A DNA stretch of 64,000 nt from Amycolatopsis sp. 195334CR (GCF_017309385.1 NZ_JAFJMJ010000001.1:1860001-1924000); one strand, 5' to 3'. Positions 42,461 through 52,546 are shown, counted from the first letter of the stretch. Notes: generated from the letters alone by a model not told the origin. Numbers and translations: made by a program.

Positions 42461-43281
42461 CCCCGCCTCCAAGCCGAAGCTACGGTCACGGCGTCCAGCG
42501 AGGCACCGACCTCGTGCACCCGCACGCCCCAGGCACCGGCCGCGGCGGCCAGCGCGGACACCGCGGCGGTCGCGTGCTCACGGCCAGCCGGCGGCCGCGG
42601 CTCCCCGGCCGAGGACAGCAGCCGCCCGAGGAAACGCTTGCGCGACGCCCCGACCAGCACCGGGAACCCGAGCGACAGCACCGAGTCCAGTCCGTGCAGC
42701 AGGGCCCAGTCGTGCTCGGCCTGCTTGGCGAAACCGAGGCCGGGGTCCAGCACGATCGCGTCCTCGGCCACCCCGGCGGCCAGCGCGGCGTCCACCCGTT
42801 CCGACAACTCCGCGCGCACCTCGGCGACCACGTCGGCGTAGACGGCCAGCTTGGTCATCTCCCGGCTGTGCCCGCGCCAGTGCATCAGCACCCACGGCAC
42901 CTCGGCGGCCGCGGCCACCTTCGCCATGTCCGGATCGGCGAGCCCGCCGGAGACGTCGTTGATGATCCGCGCCCCGGCGTCCACCGCGGCCGCGGCGACC
43001 GCGGCCCGCGTGGTGTCCACCGAGAGCACCATGCCCTCTTCGGCGAGCGCGCGGATCACCGGCAGCACGCGCTGGATCTCGGTCGGCGCGTCCACCCTGG
43101 ACGCACCCGGCCTGGTCGACTCCCCGCCGACGTCGATCACGTCCGCGCCCCGCGCCCACATCTCGCGGGCGTGCGCGAGCGCGGCGTCCAGGTCGAGGTA
43201 GCGGCCGCCGTCGGAGAACGAGTCCGGGGTGACGTTCAGCACGCCCATCACCGCGCACCGGTCCGGTGCCGGGAGGTTCAC
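42457..43281 (-). CDS. folP: Dihydropteroate synthase FolP
   Basis: A 274-residue sulfonamide-target enzyme that joins the pterin to p-aminobenzoate. Diagnostic motifs are [45 protein letters not shown] and [13 protein letters not shown]. The start is a GTG at 43281 that shares four bases with the folE stop. Upstream in-frame sequence is only the folE gene in another frame. It corresponds to M. tuberculosis folP1 (Rv3608c). Confidence 0.96.
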   Translation of the reverse strand: MNLPAPDRCAVMGVLNVTPDSFSDGGRYLDLDAALAHAREMWARGADVIDVGGESTRPGASRVDAPTEIQRVLPVIRALAEEGMVLSVDTTRAAVAAAAVDAGARIINDVSGGLADPDMAKVAAAAEVPWVLMHWRGHSREMTKLAVYADVVAEVRAELSERVDAALAAGVAEDAIVLDPGLGFAKQAEHDWALLHGLDSVLSLGFPVLVGASRKRFLGRLLSSAGEPRPPAGREHATAAVSALAAAAGAWGVRVHEVGASLDAVTVASAWRRG

Positions 43282-43847
43282 CGGCGGCCCTTGATCAGGT
43301 CCAGCGCCTCGGCCCGCGAGGTGGCGGACGACTTGAAGATGCCGCGCACCGCCGAAGTGGTGGTGCGCGCGCCCGGCTTGCGGATCCCGCGCATCGCCAT
43401 GCACAGGTGCTCGGCCTCGACCACCACGATCACCCCGCGCGGCTCCAGCTTGCGGTGCAGCGCGTCGGCGATCTGCGAGGTCAGCCGCTCCTGCACCTGC
43501 GGGCGCTTGGCGTAGAGGTCCACCAGCCTGGCCAGCTTCGACAGCCCGGTCACCTTGCCGTGGCTGTTCGGGATGTACCCGACGTGCGCCACCCCGTGGA
43601 ACGGCACCAGGTGGTGCTCGCAGGTGCTGTACATCGGGATGTCGGTGACCAGGACCAGCTCTTCGTGGCTCTCGTCGAAGGTGCGGTCCAGCACCTGGTC
43701 CGGATTGCTGTACAGCCCGGCGAACATCTCGTGGTACGCCCGCGCCACCCGGGCAGGCGTCTCTAGCAGACCTTCGCGGTCCGGGTCCTCGCCGCACGCG
43801 AGCAGCAGCTCGCGCACGGCCTTCTCCGCACGATCCTGATCGAACAC
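43278..43847 (-). CDS. folE: GTP cyclohydrolase I FolE
   Basis: A 189-residue enzyme catalysing the first step of folate synthesis. Zinc ligands are in [15 protein letters not shown] and [11 protein letters not shown]; substrate residues occur in [20 protein letters not shown]. The GTG at 43847 gives the usual start ([17 protein letters not shown]); the preceding in-frame codons have no start codon nearby. It begins 25 bases after the end of ftsH, so ftsH and the fol genes probably share a transcript, as in M. tuberculosis Rv3610c-Rv3606c. Confidence 0.95.
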   Translation of the reverse strand: MFDQDRAEKAVRELLLACGEDPDREGLLETPARVARAYHEMFAGLYSNPDQVLDRTFDESHEELVLVTDIPMYSTCEHHLVPFHGVAHVGYIPNSHGKVTGLSKLARLVDLYAKRPQVQERLTSQIADALHRKLEPRGVIVVVEAEHLCMAMRGIRKPGARTTTSAVRGIFKSSATSRAEALDLIKGRR

Positions 43848-43872
43848 CGGTCCATCATCGCTGACCCGGTCC

Positions 43873-46246
43873 TCAGCGGCGCTGCTGGCCGTCCTGATCG
43901 TCACCCTCGGGCCGCTGACCACCCTGGTCGGGCGGCGGCGGCTGGTCGGCCGGGCGCCACGGCTGGGCGGGCTGACCACCCGGCGAGGTGGCCGGGGTCC
44001 ACCCGGGAGGCGCGCCGTAGTGCGGCGGGCCGGCCGGGTTCTGCCCGCTGCCCGGTTGGTACGGCGGCTGACCGCCGTACGGCTGGGGCTGCGGCCAGTG
44101 CGCCGTGCCGTTCGGGGCGTTGTGCGGCCGGGCACCGTTCGGGTAACCACCGGGGGGCGGCGGGGCGAACGGGTTCGGGTTCGGCGGCGGCTCGGGCGCG
44201 CCGTGCGGCGGCCCACCGGGCAGGTCACCGCCGCCGGGCGCGGTACCGACCGGGGTCGGCGCCGGGCGCACCACCGGCTTCTCCTGCGGCGGGGGCCACG
44301 GCTCACCGCGCTCGATGGCCAGCTCACCCGGGGTCTTGATCGGCGGCTTGTCCGACGGGGTGCGCTCACCGAACTCGTTGAACACGGTGATGTGCGGCCG
44401 CTTCTCCACCGTGGCGAAGATGCGCTCCAGGTCCTTGCGCTGCAGGGTTTCCTTCTCCAGCAGCTCGATCACCAGCTCGTCGAGCACGTCGCGGTAGGTG
44501 TTGAGCACCTCCCACGCCTCGGTGTGCGCGGTCTCGATGAGCTTGCGGACCTCTTCGTCGATCTCGTGCGCGACCTCGAGCGAGTAGTCCGCCTGACGAC
44601 CCGCCGACCGGCCGAGGAACGGGTCGCCCTGCTCCTGGCCGTACTTGACCGCACCGAGGCGCGCGCTCATGCCGCCGTACCGTGACCATCGCGCGGGCGA
44701 TCTTGGTGGCCTGCTCGATGTCGGAGGAGGCACCGGTGGTCGGCTCGTGGAAGACCAGTTCCTCCGCGGTCCGGCCACCCATCGCGAAGACCAGGCGGCC
44801 GATCATCTCGGAGCGGGTCATCAGCTCCTTGTCGTCCTCGGGCACCAGCAACGCGTGCCCGCCGGTCCGCCCGCGGGGCAGGATGGTCAGCTTGTAGACC
44901 GGCTCGATGTCCGGCATCGCCCACGCGGCGAGCGCGTGCCCGCCCTCGTGGTAGGCGGTGATCTTCTTCTCCTTCTCGGAGATGATCCGGCTCTTGCGGG
45001 CGGGCCCGCCGATCACCCGGTCCACCGACTCCTCGAGCGCGGCGTCGGTGATCACGTGCCCGTTCTGCCGGGCGGTGAGCAGGGCGGCCTCGTTGATCAC
45101 GTTGGCCAGGTCGGCACCGGACATGCCGACCGTGCGCTTGGCCAGCGCTTCCAGGTCGGTGCCCTGCGCGATCGGCTTGCCCTTGGAGTGCACGGCCAGG
45201 ATCGCGCGGCGGCCGCGCATGTCCGGCGCGGACACCGGGATCTGGCGGTCGAACCGGCCGGGGCGCAGCAGCGCCGGGTCCAGGATGTCCGGGCGGTTGG
45301 TGGCGGCGATCAGGATGATGCCGCCGCGCGCGTCGAAGCCGTCCATCTCGACCAGCAGCTGGTTCAGCGTCTGCTCGCGCTCGTCGTGGCCACCGCCGAG
45401 GCCGGCGCCGCGCTGGCGGCCGACCGCGTCGATCTCGTCGACGAAGATGATGCACGGCGCGTTCTGCTTGGCCTGCTCGAACAGGTCGCGAACGCGGGAG
45501 GCACCGACACCGACGAACATCTCCACGAAGTCCGAACCGGAGATCGTGTAGAACGGCACGCCGGCCTCACCGGCCACCGCGCGGGCCAGCAGCGTCTTAC
45601 CGGTACCGGGCGGGCCGTAGAGCAGCACGCCCTTCGGGATCTTCGCGCCGAGCGCCTGGTAGCGCGCCGGGTTCTGCAGGAAGTCCTTGATCTCGTACAG
45701 CTCTTCGACGGCCTCGTCGGCGCCGGCCACGTCACCGAAGGTGGTCTTCGGCATGTCCTTGTTGAGCTGCTTGGCCTTCGACTTGCCGAAGTTGAGGACG
45801 CGGTTCCCGCCGCCCTGGGCGTTGTTCATCATCCACATCAGCAACAACAGCAGCAGCGCCAGCGGGATCATGTAGATCAGCAGCTGGGTGAAGATCGAGT
45901 CCTGGCTGACCGTGGTGGCGAACTTGATCGGCTGGCCGTTGTTCTTGGCCTCGATCAGGCCGTTGTAGATCTCGTCCCCGGCCTCGGCCGGGTACTGCGT
46001 GCGGATCTGCGTGACCTGCTTGCCGTCGACCTCGATCGGGTTGGCCAGGGTCAGCTTGAGCTGCTGTTCCTTGTCCTCGAGGTTCGCTTCCTTGACGTTC
46101 CCGCTGGTGACCTGGGCCATCGCCTGGGAGGTCGGGGTCTGCGTGTAGGCGCGATCGCTGTCGAAGATCGTGGAGAACACGAAGTAGAGCAGCACGAGGG
46201 CGAGGATCCACAGCAGTGGGTTCTTGAGCAGGCGCTTCCGGTCCAT
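43873..46246 (-). CDS. ftsH: ATP-dependent zinc metalloprotease FtsH, interrupted by a frameshift
   Basis: Membrane-anchored AAA protease for quality control of membrane proteins. Two transmembrane segments (residues 10-28 and 121-140), AAA Walker A GPPGTGKT at 211-218, [13 protein letters not shown], and the zinc site HEGGH at 433-437 with Asp in [10 protein letters not shown] near 509. The first frame runs in register to ARAMVT near residue 522 (about 44680); the correct continuation, [14 protein letters not shown] and on through a Pro/Gly-rich tail ending [10 protein letters not shown], is in the +1 frame down to 43873. Without a shift the product acquires an unrelated Arg-rich tail to 44366. 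This is a sequencing error, a real mutation, or less likely a programmed shift. Confidence 0.9.
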
Positions 46247-46429
46247 ATGACTCGGCCGTGGTTGGCCTCAGCCCTCCCTGATTAGGCGGTTTGTGTGACA
46301 TCCGCCGTCACGATCTTGACAAGTTCAGCGGCGCACGGGGCTACGCGTCCCACCAGGGTACCGCCCACCTCGGACGGGCACCTGTGCGAGCCTCCCGCAG
46401 GTCAACGGATGTGCGTACGTGTGTGTTCC

Positions 46430-47251
46430 CTACCGGGTCTCACCCAGTGCGGCCACCATCTCACCGAGGCGGCTGCGCAGTGTCTTCGGGTCGGCGGGGG
46501 CCACCGTCACCCATTCGCTCCCGTCGCGACCGGGCCGGGAAAGGCTGAGGTAACGCCCGGTGCTGGTGTCGAACCAGGCGAGCACGGGCGACCGGCGGCG
46601 GGTGCCCATCGAGTTCCGCGTGTTCGCCGCGAGCTGACCACCGCGGATGCGCGGCTGCCCGGACAGCAGGGCGTAGGCCTCACGCGGATCGGTGGGGCGC
46701 TCGGACAGCGAGGGGCGGCGGCGTTCGCGGCCCTTGCCCGCGGCCTCGCCCTCCTTCGCCGCGCCGGAGAGCACCGGCCGCTTCGGCGGCGTGCGCATGG
46801 CTTCGTGCAACGGCAGCGTGATGGACGCCTCGGTGCCACGCGGACCGGCGGGCAGCAGGTCGACCACCGAGGAGACCAGGCTCTCCGGGTAGGCGGGCCG
46901 CAGCCAGATGCCGTCGTTGTCCTGCACCGCGACCACCGCGTCCCGGCCGTCCGACGCGGCGAGCACGCCGACCGGCGGCGCCTGGAAGTCGGGGATGTGC
47001 AGCGCGTCGATGCTGCTGGTCGGCCGGGCCAGCAGGGTGAGCCAGTCCTCGATGTGCGGTTCGAGCCTGCCGTGCCCGTCGCGCACGCCGCGGGCCTTCA
47101 GTTCGGCGTTGGCCCGCTGCCGCAGCGCGATCCGCTCGTCCTCGCTGTCGCCGTGCGAGCGGACCCGCAGCGGGTACGGGAGTTCCCCGATGTTCATCGC
47201 CTCCCAGAGGAAGTCGAACGCCATCGGCGTGAAGAACTCCTGTGCGGGCAC
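46430..47251 (-). CDS. EspG family type VII secretion-associated chaperone (copy 2)
   Basis: A 273-residue EspG-like protein; EspG proteins bind the tip of PE-PPE substrates in the cytoplasm and deliver them to ESX systems. Family-type elements shared with the upstream copy are FDFLWEAMNIGELPYPLRVR, RSHGDSEDERIALRQ, SITLPLHEAM, LAWFDTSTGRYLSL and TLRSRLGEM. It is the last gene of a four-gene minus-strand unit and starts 26 bases after the stop of the other EspG gene. The 183 bases between this stop and the ftsH start hold the ftsH promoter region and no gene. Confidence 0.88.
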   Translation of the reverse strand: MPAQEFFTPMAFDFLWEAMNIGELPYPLRVRSHGDSEDERIALRQRANAELKARGVRDGHGRLEPHIEDWLTLLARPTSSIDALHIPDFQAPPVGVLAASDGRDAVVAVQDNDGIWLRPAYPESLVSSVVDLLPAGPRGTEASITLPLHEAMRTPPKRPVLSGAAKEGEAAGKGRERRRPSLSERPTDPREAYALLSGQPRIRGGQLAANTRNSMGTRRRSPVLAWFDTSTGRYLSLSRPGRDGSEWVTVAPADPKTLRSRLGEMVAALGETR

Positions 47252-47277
47252 TTGCTCCTCCTCCGGTACGGAAGCGA

Positions 47278-48078
47278 TCAGATGCGGGCGGCGCCCGCGT
47301 CGCTGGCGGCGCCCGCGAGCATCTCACCGAGGCGGCTGCGCAGGGTCGCCGCGTCCGCCGGGGCGATGGTGATCCAGTCGCGGCCGTCGCGGCCGCGGGT
47401 GGCCTGGGTGAAGTAGCGGCCCGACTCGGTGTCGAACCAGCTCAGCACCGGCGTGCGCACCTTGCCGCCGGTGCGGTTGCGGGCGTTCGCGCCGATCTGG
47501 CCGCCGCGCAGGCGGGGCTGCGCGTGCAGCCGGGCCAGTGCCTTGCGGTCCTCGTCGGCGCTCGACCGGCCGTCGGCCCCGGCCGGACCGCGGCGCTGCA
47601 TGAAGTCCACGCCCGAACCGGAGATCAACTGCTCCAGCGGCACGGTGATGGACTTCTCACTGCCACGCGGGGCGGGCGGCAGCAGGCTGACGATCGCGCT
47701 GGCCAGCCCGTCGGCCGGGGTCTGGTGCAGGTGCAGACCTCGGTGGTCCTGCACGGCGAGCAGCCCCTGCGCGCCGAGCGCCGAGGCCACCGCGAGGATC
47801 GGCTCGATGCCGGGGTTCGGCAGGTGCACCGAGTCCAGGCTCAGTTCCGGGCCGGAGAGCACGCCGAACCAGTCTTCGATGTACGGCTCGGGGCGGCCGC
47901 GGCTGTCGGCCACCCCGCGCTGCACCAGCCCGGTCAGCACCTGCTGCCGGAGCGTGGCCCGCTCGTCGACGGTGTCGCCGTGCGAGCGGGCCTTCAGCGG
48001 ATACGGCAACTCGGCGTTGCCGAAGGACTCCCACAGGAAGTCGAGCTCCAGCGGAGTCAGCAGCTCCGCCTGCGCCAT
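47278..48078 (-). CDS. EspG family type VII secretion-associated chaperone (copy 1)
   Basis: A 266-residue EspG-like protein with LELDFLWESFGNAELPYPLK, RSHGDTVDERATLRQ, SITVPLEQLISG, LSWFDTESGRYFTQ and TLRSRLGEMLAG. ATG 48078 has GAGG seven bases upstream and overlaps the stop of the PPE-like gene by one base (TAATG), so the chaperone is translated with its likely client. An in-frame TTG 24 bases upstream is less likely. Tandem EspG copies suggest one for each substrate or a heteromeric chaperone (inference). Confidence 0.88.
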   Translation of the reverse strand: MAQAELLTPLELDFLWESFGNAELPYPLKARSHGDTVDERATLRQQVLTGLVQRGVADSRGRPEPYIEDWFGVLSGPELSLDSVHLPNPGIEPILAVASALGAQGLLAVQDHRGLHLHQTPADGLASAIVSLLPPAPRGSEKSITVPLEQLISGSGVDFMQRRGPAGADGRSSADEDRKALARLHAQPRLRGGQIGANARNRTGGKVRTPVLSWFDTESGRYFTQATRGRDGRDWITIAPADAATLRSRLGEMLAGAASDAGAARI

Positions 48079-49403
48079 TAACGGTCCTCGTCGTCGGTCC
48101 AAGCACCGATCACCGGCGGCGGCGTGGCCTCGTTCGCGCCGAACGCGTCGTCGGGGTCGGGCTCGATCAGGAAGGAGGCGTGGGTGTGCTCCTCTTCCTC
48201 CTGGGCCTGGGCACCGTGGGCCCCGCCCATGCCACCCATGCCGCCCATGCCCATTGGGGGCGCGCCCTGGCCACCGATCGTGCCGCCCGGCGAGACCACG
48301 CCCGTGTTCTGCGGGGCGGCGCTGGCGGCGCTGTTCGGCGCCTGCTGCGCGGCGGCACCGGTCTCCGAAGCGGCGGACTTGGTGGCACCACTGCGGTTCC
48401 CGCTGCCCAGCGCGCGGCCACCGGCGAGCCTGGCGGTACGTTGAGCCTCCGCGGCACCGAGCGCCGAGCGGGCTGCCTGCCGGTGCGGCGGGCGGCGGCG
48501 TGTCGGGGCGGCACCGGCACCCACGCCGGTCCCGACGCCCACGCCCTGGCCCGGCGCGTAACCGGCCTGCGTGGTGGCCGAGCTGACCGAGGCACCGGGC
48601 GCGGCGGCGGACGAGCTGTTGCCCAGCCCGGGCGCCCCGCTGCCGGCGTAGTCACCGCTGTAACCGCCGTACGGGCCGGTCACCGAGGCACCGCCGACCG
48701 AGGGCACGCCACCGCTGACGCCGGTCAGGCCGAGCCCCGACGGGCCGTTGCCGCTGAACGGCTTGAGCCCGAGCGACTCCGGGCCGAAGCTCGGCGTGGC
48801 GCTGTCCACCTCGGACATCGCCTGGGTGTAGCGGTTGAAGAAGGCGACCTGCTGGGCCTTGACCTCGTCCGCGGCGTCCGACTGGGCCTTCATGTCGGCG
48901 ACCATCGCGGCCGGACCGCCGGCCAGCATGGCCTCGGTCTGCTTCTGCGGGTCGAACTGCTTCGGGGCGGGCATCTTCTTCACCTCGGCCGCCGCGGCGG
49001 CCTGCTGCGCCAGCCGGGTGGACATGGTGCTGGCCGCTTCCGAGGCGGTGGAGCTGGAGTTGGCGATGGCCACCAGGGTGCCCTGCGCGGCGCCGGCGCC
49101 CTGGCCGACCCAGGCCGCGCCGAGTTCGCTGATCGCGTTGTACAGGTCGTTGGCCGCCTGGGTCAGGTCCTTGCTGTGCTGGCTCCAGACCTGGCTGGTG
49201 GCCTCGGCCGTGCCGGGGTCGTTGTTCACCGTGGCGCCTTCGTAGAGCTGCTGGCTCTCCTGCGCCTGCCAGTTCGGCGGGTTGGTGATCGCGCGGTCGG
49301 CGCCCATGTCGGGGCCGTCGGACCGGCCGCGGGCGCTCTCCACGATGTCGACGGTCGACGAGTTGTCCCCGAGTGGGACGTTCGACCCATCCTGCGGTGC
49401 CAT
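48078..49403 (-). CDS. PPE-like type VII secretion substrate
   Basis: A 441-residue protein. The N-terminal 190 residues are helical and PPE-like: TNPPNWQAQESQQLYEG, then ELGAAWVGQGAGAAQGTLV (WxG turn) and long Ala/Gln-rich helices. The middle (about 205-390) is low-complexity Gly/Ser/Ala/Pro, with GMGGMGGMGG. The C-terminus is acidic with a defined end, SFLIEPDPDDAFGANEATPP. AGGGGG precedes ATG 49403. It sits between a PE-like gene and two EspG genes, the expected order for a secreted heterodimer and its chaperones. No ESX membrane components are in the window. Confidence 0.83.
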   Translation of the reverse strand: MAPQDGSNVPLGDNSSTVDIVESARGRSDGPDMGADRAITNPPNWQAQESQQLYEGATVNNDPGTAEATSQVWSQHSKDLTQAANDLYNAISELGAAWVGQGAGAAQGTLVAIANSSSTASEAASTMSTRLAQQAAAAAEVKKMPAPKQFDPQKQTEAMLAGGPAAMVADMKAQSDAADEVKAQQVAFFNRYTQAMSEVDSATPSFGPESLGLKPFSGNGPSGLGLTGVSGGVPSVGGASVTGPYGGYSGDYAGSGAPGLGNSSSAAAPGASVSSATTQAGYAPGQGVGVGTGVGAGAAPTRRRPPHRQAARSALGAAEAQRTARLAGGRALGSGNRSGATKSAASETGAAAQQAPNSAASAAPQNTGVVSPGGTIGGQGAPPMGMGGMGGMGGAHGAQAQEEEEHTHASFLIEPDPDDAFGANEATPPPVIGAWTDDEDR

Positions 49404-49423
49404 GCTCGGTTACCCCCTGAGTC

Positions 49424-49792
49424 TCACGCGCGGCCGTTGAGCGCGTTGACGGTGTCGTGCTCGAAGTCCTGGTAGTGCTTCATCGCGGCGAGGATGCCCT
49501 GCTCCGCCTGCTCGTACTGGTAGAGCAGGTTCTGCAGCGCGGTGGCGTAGGAGTCACCGCCACCCTGGGCGCGGTCGGACACCTTCGCGGCGATGGCCTG
49601 GCCCACCGGGTTCGCCCCGAGCTTCGGCGGTTCGGCGAGCGTGCCCGCCCCGCTGAGCAGCGCTTCCACGGCGTCCTTGCCCGTGCGGATCTTGTTCAGC
49701 ACGGTCTGCGCGGCGTCGGGGTCTACCCCCACCTGGCCGGTGGCCGCGGCGTTGCGGAAGGCGGCGGCGTCCGCCAAGCTGCTGTTCCCCAT
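49424..49792 (-). CDS. PE-like partner of the PPE-like protein
   Basis: A 122-residue helical protein. It contains VGVDPDAAQTVLNKIRTGKD and YATALQNLLYQYEQAEQGIL, two helices separated by a short turn as in PE or WXG100-type partners, and ends in an acidic helix (YQDFEHDTVNALNG). No signal peptide. AGGAGAGG precedes ATG 49792, which is preferred over an upstream in-frame start 63 bases away. It is the first gene of the type VII unit; a 25-base near-palindrome lies 59 bases upstream. Confidence 0.75.
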   Translation of the reverse strand: MGNSSLADAAAFRNAAATGQVGVDPDAAQTVLNKIRTGKDAVEALLSGAGTLAEPPKLGANPVGQAIAAKVSDRAQGGGDSYATALQNLLYQYEQAEQGILAAMKHYQDFEHDTVNALNGRA

Positions 49793-49850
49793 CCTGCCTC
49801 TCCTGTCCCCAGGTCCAGGTCGCGTCCACGCCGCGACCAGATCCGTCCTT

Positions 49851-49875
49851 CGCATAGGTTAACGCAACCGATGCG
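49851..49875 (-). promoter_or_regulatory. Near-perfect palindrome upstream of the type VII unit
   Basis: Arms CGCATAGGTT (49851-49860) and AACCGATGCG (49866-49875) are reverse complements at nine of ten positions, spaced by AACGC. The site is 59 bases before the PE-like gene start, where a promoter is expected, so it is a candidate operator for this module. The regulator is unknown. Confidence 0.5.
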
Positions 49876-49922
49876 GACCTATGACGCGTTCTCCCGCAAG
49901 AAGGTTCCCGCTTTCCCGCCGG

Positions 49923-50471
49923 TCAGGACGAGTAGACCTTCGGGTCCAGTGTGCCGATGTAGGGCAGGTCGCGGTACCGCTCGGCGTAGTCGAGGCCGTA
50001 GCCCACGACGAACTCGTTCGGGATGTCGAATCCGATGTACTTGACCGGTACGTCCACCTTCACCGCCTCCGGCTTCCGCAGCAGGGAGCACACCTGCAGC
50101 GAGGCCGGGTTGCGGCTGGCGAGGTTCTTCAGCAGCCAGGACAGGGTCAGGCCCGAGTCGACGATGTCCTCGACGATGAGCACCTCCCGCCCGGCGATGT
50201 CGCGGTCGAGGTCCTTGAGGATGCGCACCACGCCCGACGACGAGGTCGCCGATCCGTAGGAGGACACCGCCATGAACTCCAGCTGTGCCGGCACCGGCAG
50301 CGCGCGGGCGAAGTCGGTCATGAACATGACCGCGCCCTTGAGCACCCCGACCAGCAGGAGGTCCGTGCCACCGGGTGGGTAGTCGGCGGCGACCTGCTCG
50401 GCCAGTTCGGTGATCTTGTCGTTGATCTGCTGCTCGGTGATGAGCACGGAGGCGATGTCGCCTTCGTACAC
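49923..50471 (-). CDS. hpt: Hypoxanthine phosphoribosyltransferase
   Basis: A 182-residue purine salvage enzyme that attaches hypoxanthine or guanine to PRPP. The PRPP-binding loop [14 protein letters not shown] is near residue 97; [19 protein letters not shown] near 144 binds the base; [20 protein letters not shown] is near 38. The start is a GTG at 50471 with AAAGGGGA upstream. It begins just after tilS (11-base gap), the same order as M. tuberculosis Rv3625c-Rv3624c. Confidence 0.95.
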   Translation of the reverse strand: MYEGDIASVLITEQQINDKITELAEQVAADYPPGGTDLLLVGVLKGAVMFMTDFARALPVPAQLEFMAVSSYGSATSSSGVVRILKDLDRDIAGREVLIVEDIVDSGLTLSWLLKNLASRNPASLQVCSLLRKPEAVKVDVPVKYIGFDIPNEFVVGYGLDYAERYRDLPYIGTLDPKVYSS

Positions 50472-50482
50472 GGGTGTCCCCT

Positions 50483-51466
50483 TTAACTCTTGATCTGTCC
50501 GGGTGGGAGCACGGTCAGCCTGCCATGCGCCCTCCCGGCCACCAAGTCGCCGGGTAACCAAACACCGCCCTGTCCCCGCCAGGCACCGACCAAGTCGTCG
50601 ACGGAGCGCAGGTGGGCGTCGGTGAGATCGCGCACACCGGACTCGATCAGCCATCGCCGCAGCGCACGGCGCCGCAGTGGCGCGGGAGCGCCGAGCAGCG
50701 GCTCGATCTCCAGCACGGGGCCGTTGCGGGCGGCCAGCAGCACCTCGTCGGCGAGCTGGTCCAGCGCCTCGGAATCCTCCCTGAGTTGCTTCGCGGTACG
50801 GGCCAGCGCGGCGGCGACCCCGCCGGAGAGCACGTCCTCCAGCAACGGCAGGACCTCGCGGCGAAGCCGGACCCGGGTGAACCGCGGATCGGTGTTGTGC
50901 GGGTCGGACCACGGTTCGACACCGAGCGCCGCGCAGGCGGCTTCGGTCGCCGAGCGCGGCAGGTCGAGCAGCGGACGGCCCCAGGGCGGGTCGAGCGGGC
51001 GCATCCCGGACACCGACCGCGGGCCGGACCCGCGGCCCAGCCCGAGCAGCACGGTCTCGGCCTGGTCGTCACGGGTGTGCCCGAGCAGGACCAGCGCGTC
51101 CGGCATGGCCTTGGCGAGGGCGGCGTACCTCGCCTTGCGCGCGGCCGCCTCCGGTCCCCCGGGTCCGGTCACCTCGACCGGCAGCACGGTCGCCTCGTCC
51201 ACGCCGAGCTTGAGCGCGGTCGCCGCCGCGTGCTCGGCCACCTCGGCGGAGGCGTCCTGCAGTCCGTGGTCGACCACCAGCGCGCGCACCCGCACGCCCA
51301 GGCGGTGACCGGTGAAGGCGGCGGCCTCGGCGAGCGCGAGCGAATCCGCGCCGCCGGAGACCGCGACGCCGAGTTCGCCCGAGGTCAGCCCGGAGGTCCT
51401 TCCGGCCTGGCCGAAGAACTCCCGCACAGCGCGGCGCACCCGCGCCACGGCGGGATCCGGCTTCAC
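50483..51466 (-). CDS. tilS: tRNA(Ile)-lysidine synthase TilS
   Basis: A 327-residue N-type ATP pyrophosphatase that modifies C34 of the AUA-reading tRNA(Ile) to lysidine. P-loop [13 protein letters not shown] near residue 35, [22 protein letters not shown] and the conserved [17 protein letters not shown] are all present. Only a short helical domain follows the catalytic domain, as in actinobacterial TilS. The GTG start overlaps the metalloprotease stop by four bases. Confidence 0.95.
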   Translation of the reverse strand: MKPDPAVARVRRAVREFFGQAGRTSGLTSGELGVAVSGGADSLALAEAAAFTGHRLGVRVRALVVDHGLQDASAEVAEHAAATALKLGVDEATVLPVEVTGPGGPEAAARKARYAALAKAMPDALVLLGHTRDDQAETVLLGLGRGSGPRSVSGMRPLDPPWGRPLLDLPRSATEAACAALGVEPWSDPHNTDPRFTRVRLRREVLPLLEDVLSGGVAAALARTAKQLREDSEALDQLADEVLLAARNGPVLEIEPLLGAPAPLRRRALRRWLIESGVRDLTDAHLRSVDDLVGAWRGQGGVWLPGDLVAGRAHGRLTVLPPGQIKS

Positions 51467-52530
51467 CGGCCCATGCGGCGCAGCCAGGCGTCCGGATCGG
51501 CGATCTCGGCCCGGCTGGGCAGGGTGTTCGGCGAGGTCCAGACCGCGTTGAAGCCGTCCATGCCCGCCTTGGCGACCACGTGCTTGGTGAACGCGGCGCC
51601 CTCGGCGTACTGGCGGATCTTCGCGTCGAGGCCGAGCAGGCTGCGCAGGAGGCGGTCGAGCAGGCCGCCGCCCTTGCGCCGCTCGGTGAACCGGCCGCGG
51701 ATGGTGGCCACGCTCGGCACCACGGCCGGGCCGACCGCGTCCATCACGTAGTCCGCGTGCCCTTCGAGCAGGGTCGACAGCGCGAGCAGCCGGTCGAACA
51801 CGGCCCGCTGCTGCGGGGACTGGAACAGCTCGGCCAGGTTCCGCTTGTTCTTCACGTCCTTGATCGTGTCCGGCAGCCTGCCCAGCAGGTCACCGAGGCC
51901 GTCGGCGTCGGCGAGGCCGCCGACCAGCCGTTCCACCTCGTCGGCGAAGTAGTCGCGCAGCCAGGTGACCGCGGTGAACTGCAGCCGGTGCGTGACCTCG
52001 TGCAGGCAGACCCACATCCGGAAGTCGCGGGCGGGCACGTTCATCGCGCGCTGGGCGGCGACCACGTTGGGCGCGACCAGCAGCAGCTGGCCTGCCTTGT
52101 CCGGCCCTCCGAACGGGTCGTACTGGCCGAGCACCCGGGACGCCAGGAACGAGAGGACCACGCCGGTCTGCACCCCGGCGCCCGCCGCGAGCACCGGCGC
52201 GAACGGGGTGTTCTCCCTGGCCAGCGCCTTGTGCGTGAGCGCGTCCAGCCCGGCGGCGGCGGAGCGGACCCAGGCCGGCCGGTCGACCACCTCGCCGGGC
52301 AGCAGCGGCAGCCCGGTGCCGAGGCCGGTGAGCTCGCGGACGTGCTCCTCGGCGGGGATGGTCAGCTCGCGGAGTTCGGTGACCGCGGTGTCCGCCTCCT
52401 CGCGCGGCACCACCGGCCCGCTGCGGACCAGGAAGGCACCGGTGGAAGCGGCCAGGGACCAGTCGACCACCGGTCTGGTGCGGTCCGTTTCGCCAGCGGA
52501 TTCCGGGGACTTCGAGGAGTCGACGGTCAT
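51463..52530 (-). CDS. Zinc-dependent metalloprotease-like protein (Rv3626c family)
   Basis: A 355-residue protein with the zinc signature MWVCLHEVTHRLQFTAV near residue 160 (HExxH) and a second acidic region DYFADEVERLVGG. It matches the actinobacterial family of uncharacterised zincin-like proteins next to dacB and tilS (Rv3626c in M. tuberculosis). No signal peptide; it is probably cytoplasmic or membrane-associated. ATG 52530 is chosen since it follows the dacB stop by 16 bases; GAGG is very close to the start. An in-frame GTG 30 bases upstream is possible. Confidence 0.87.
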   Translation of the reverse strand: MTVDSSKSPESAGETDRTRPVVDWSLAASTGAFLVRSGPVVPREEADTAVTELRELTIPAEEHVRELTGLGTGLPLLPGEVVDRPAWVRSAAAGLDALTHKALARENTPFAPVLAAGAGVQTGVVLSFLASRVLGQYDPFGGPDKAGQLLLVAPNVVAAQRAMNVPARDFRMWVCLHEVTHRLQFTAVTWLRDYFADEVERLVGGLADADGLGDLLGRLPDTIKDVKNKRNLAELFQSPQQRAVFDRLLALSTLLEGHADYVMDAVGPAVVPSVATIRGRFTERRKGGGLLDRLLRSLLGLDAKIRQYAEGAAFTKHVVAKAGMDGFNAVWTSPNTLPSRAEIADPDAWLRRMGR

Positions 52531-52546
52531 ACCTCGACGATACGGC

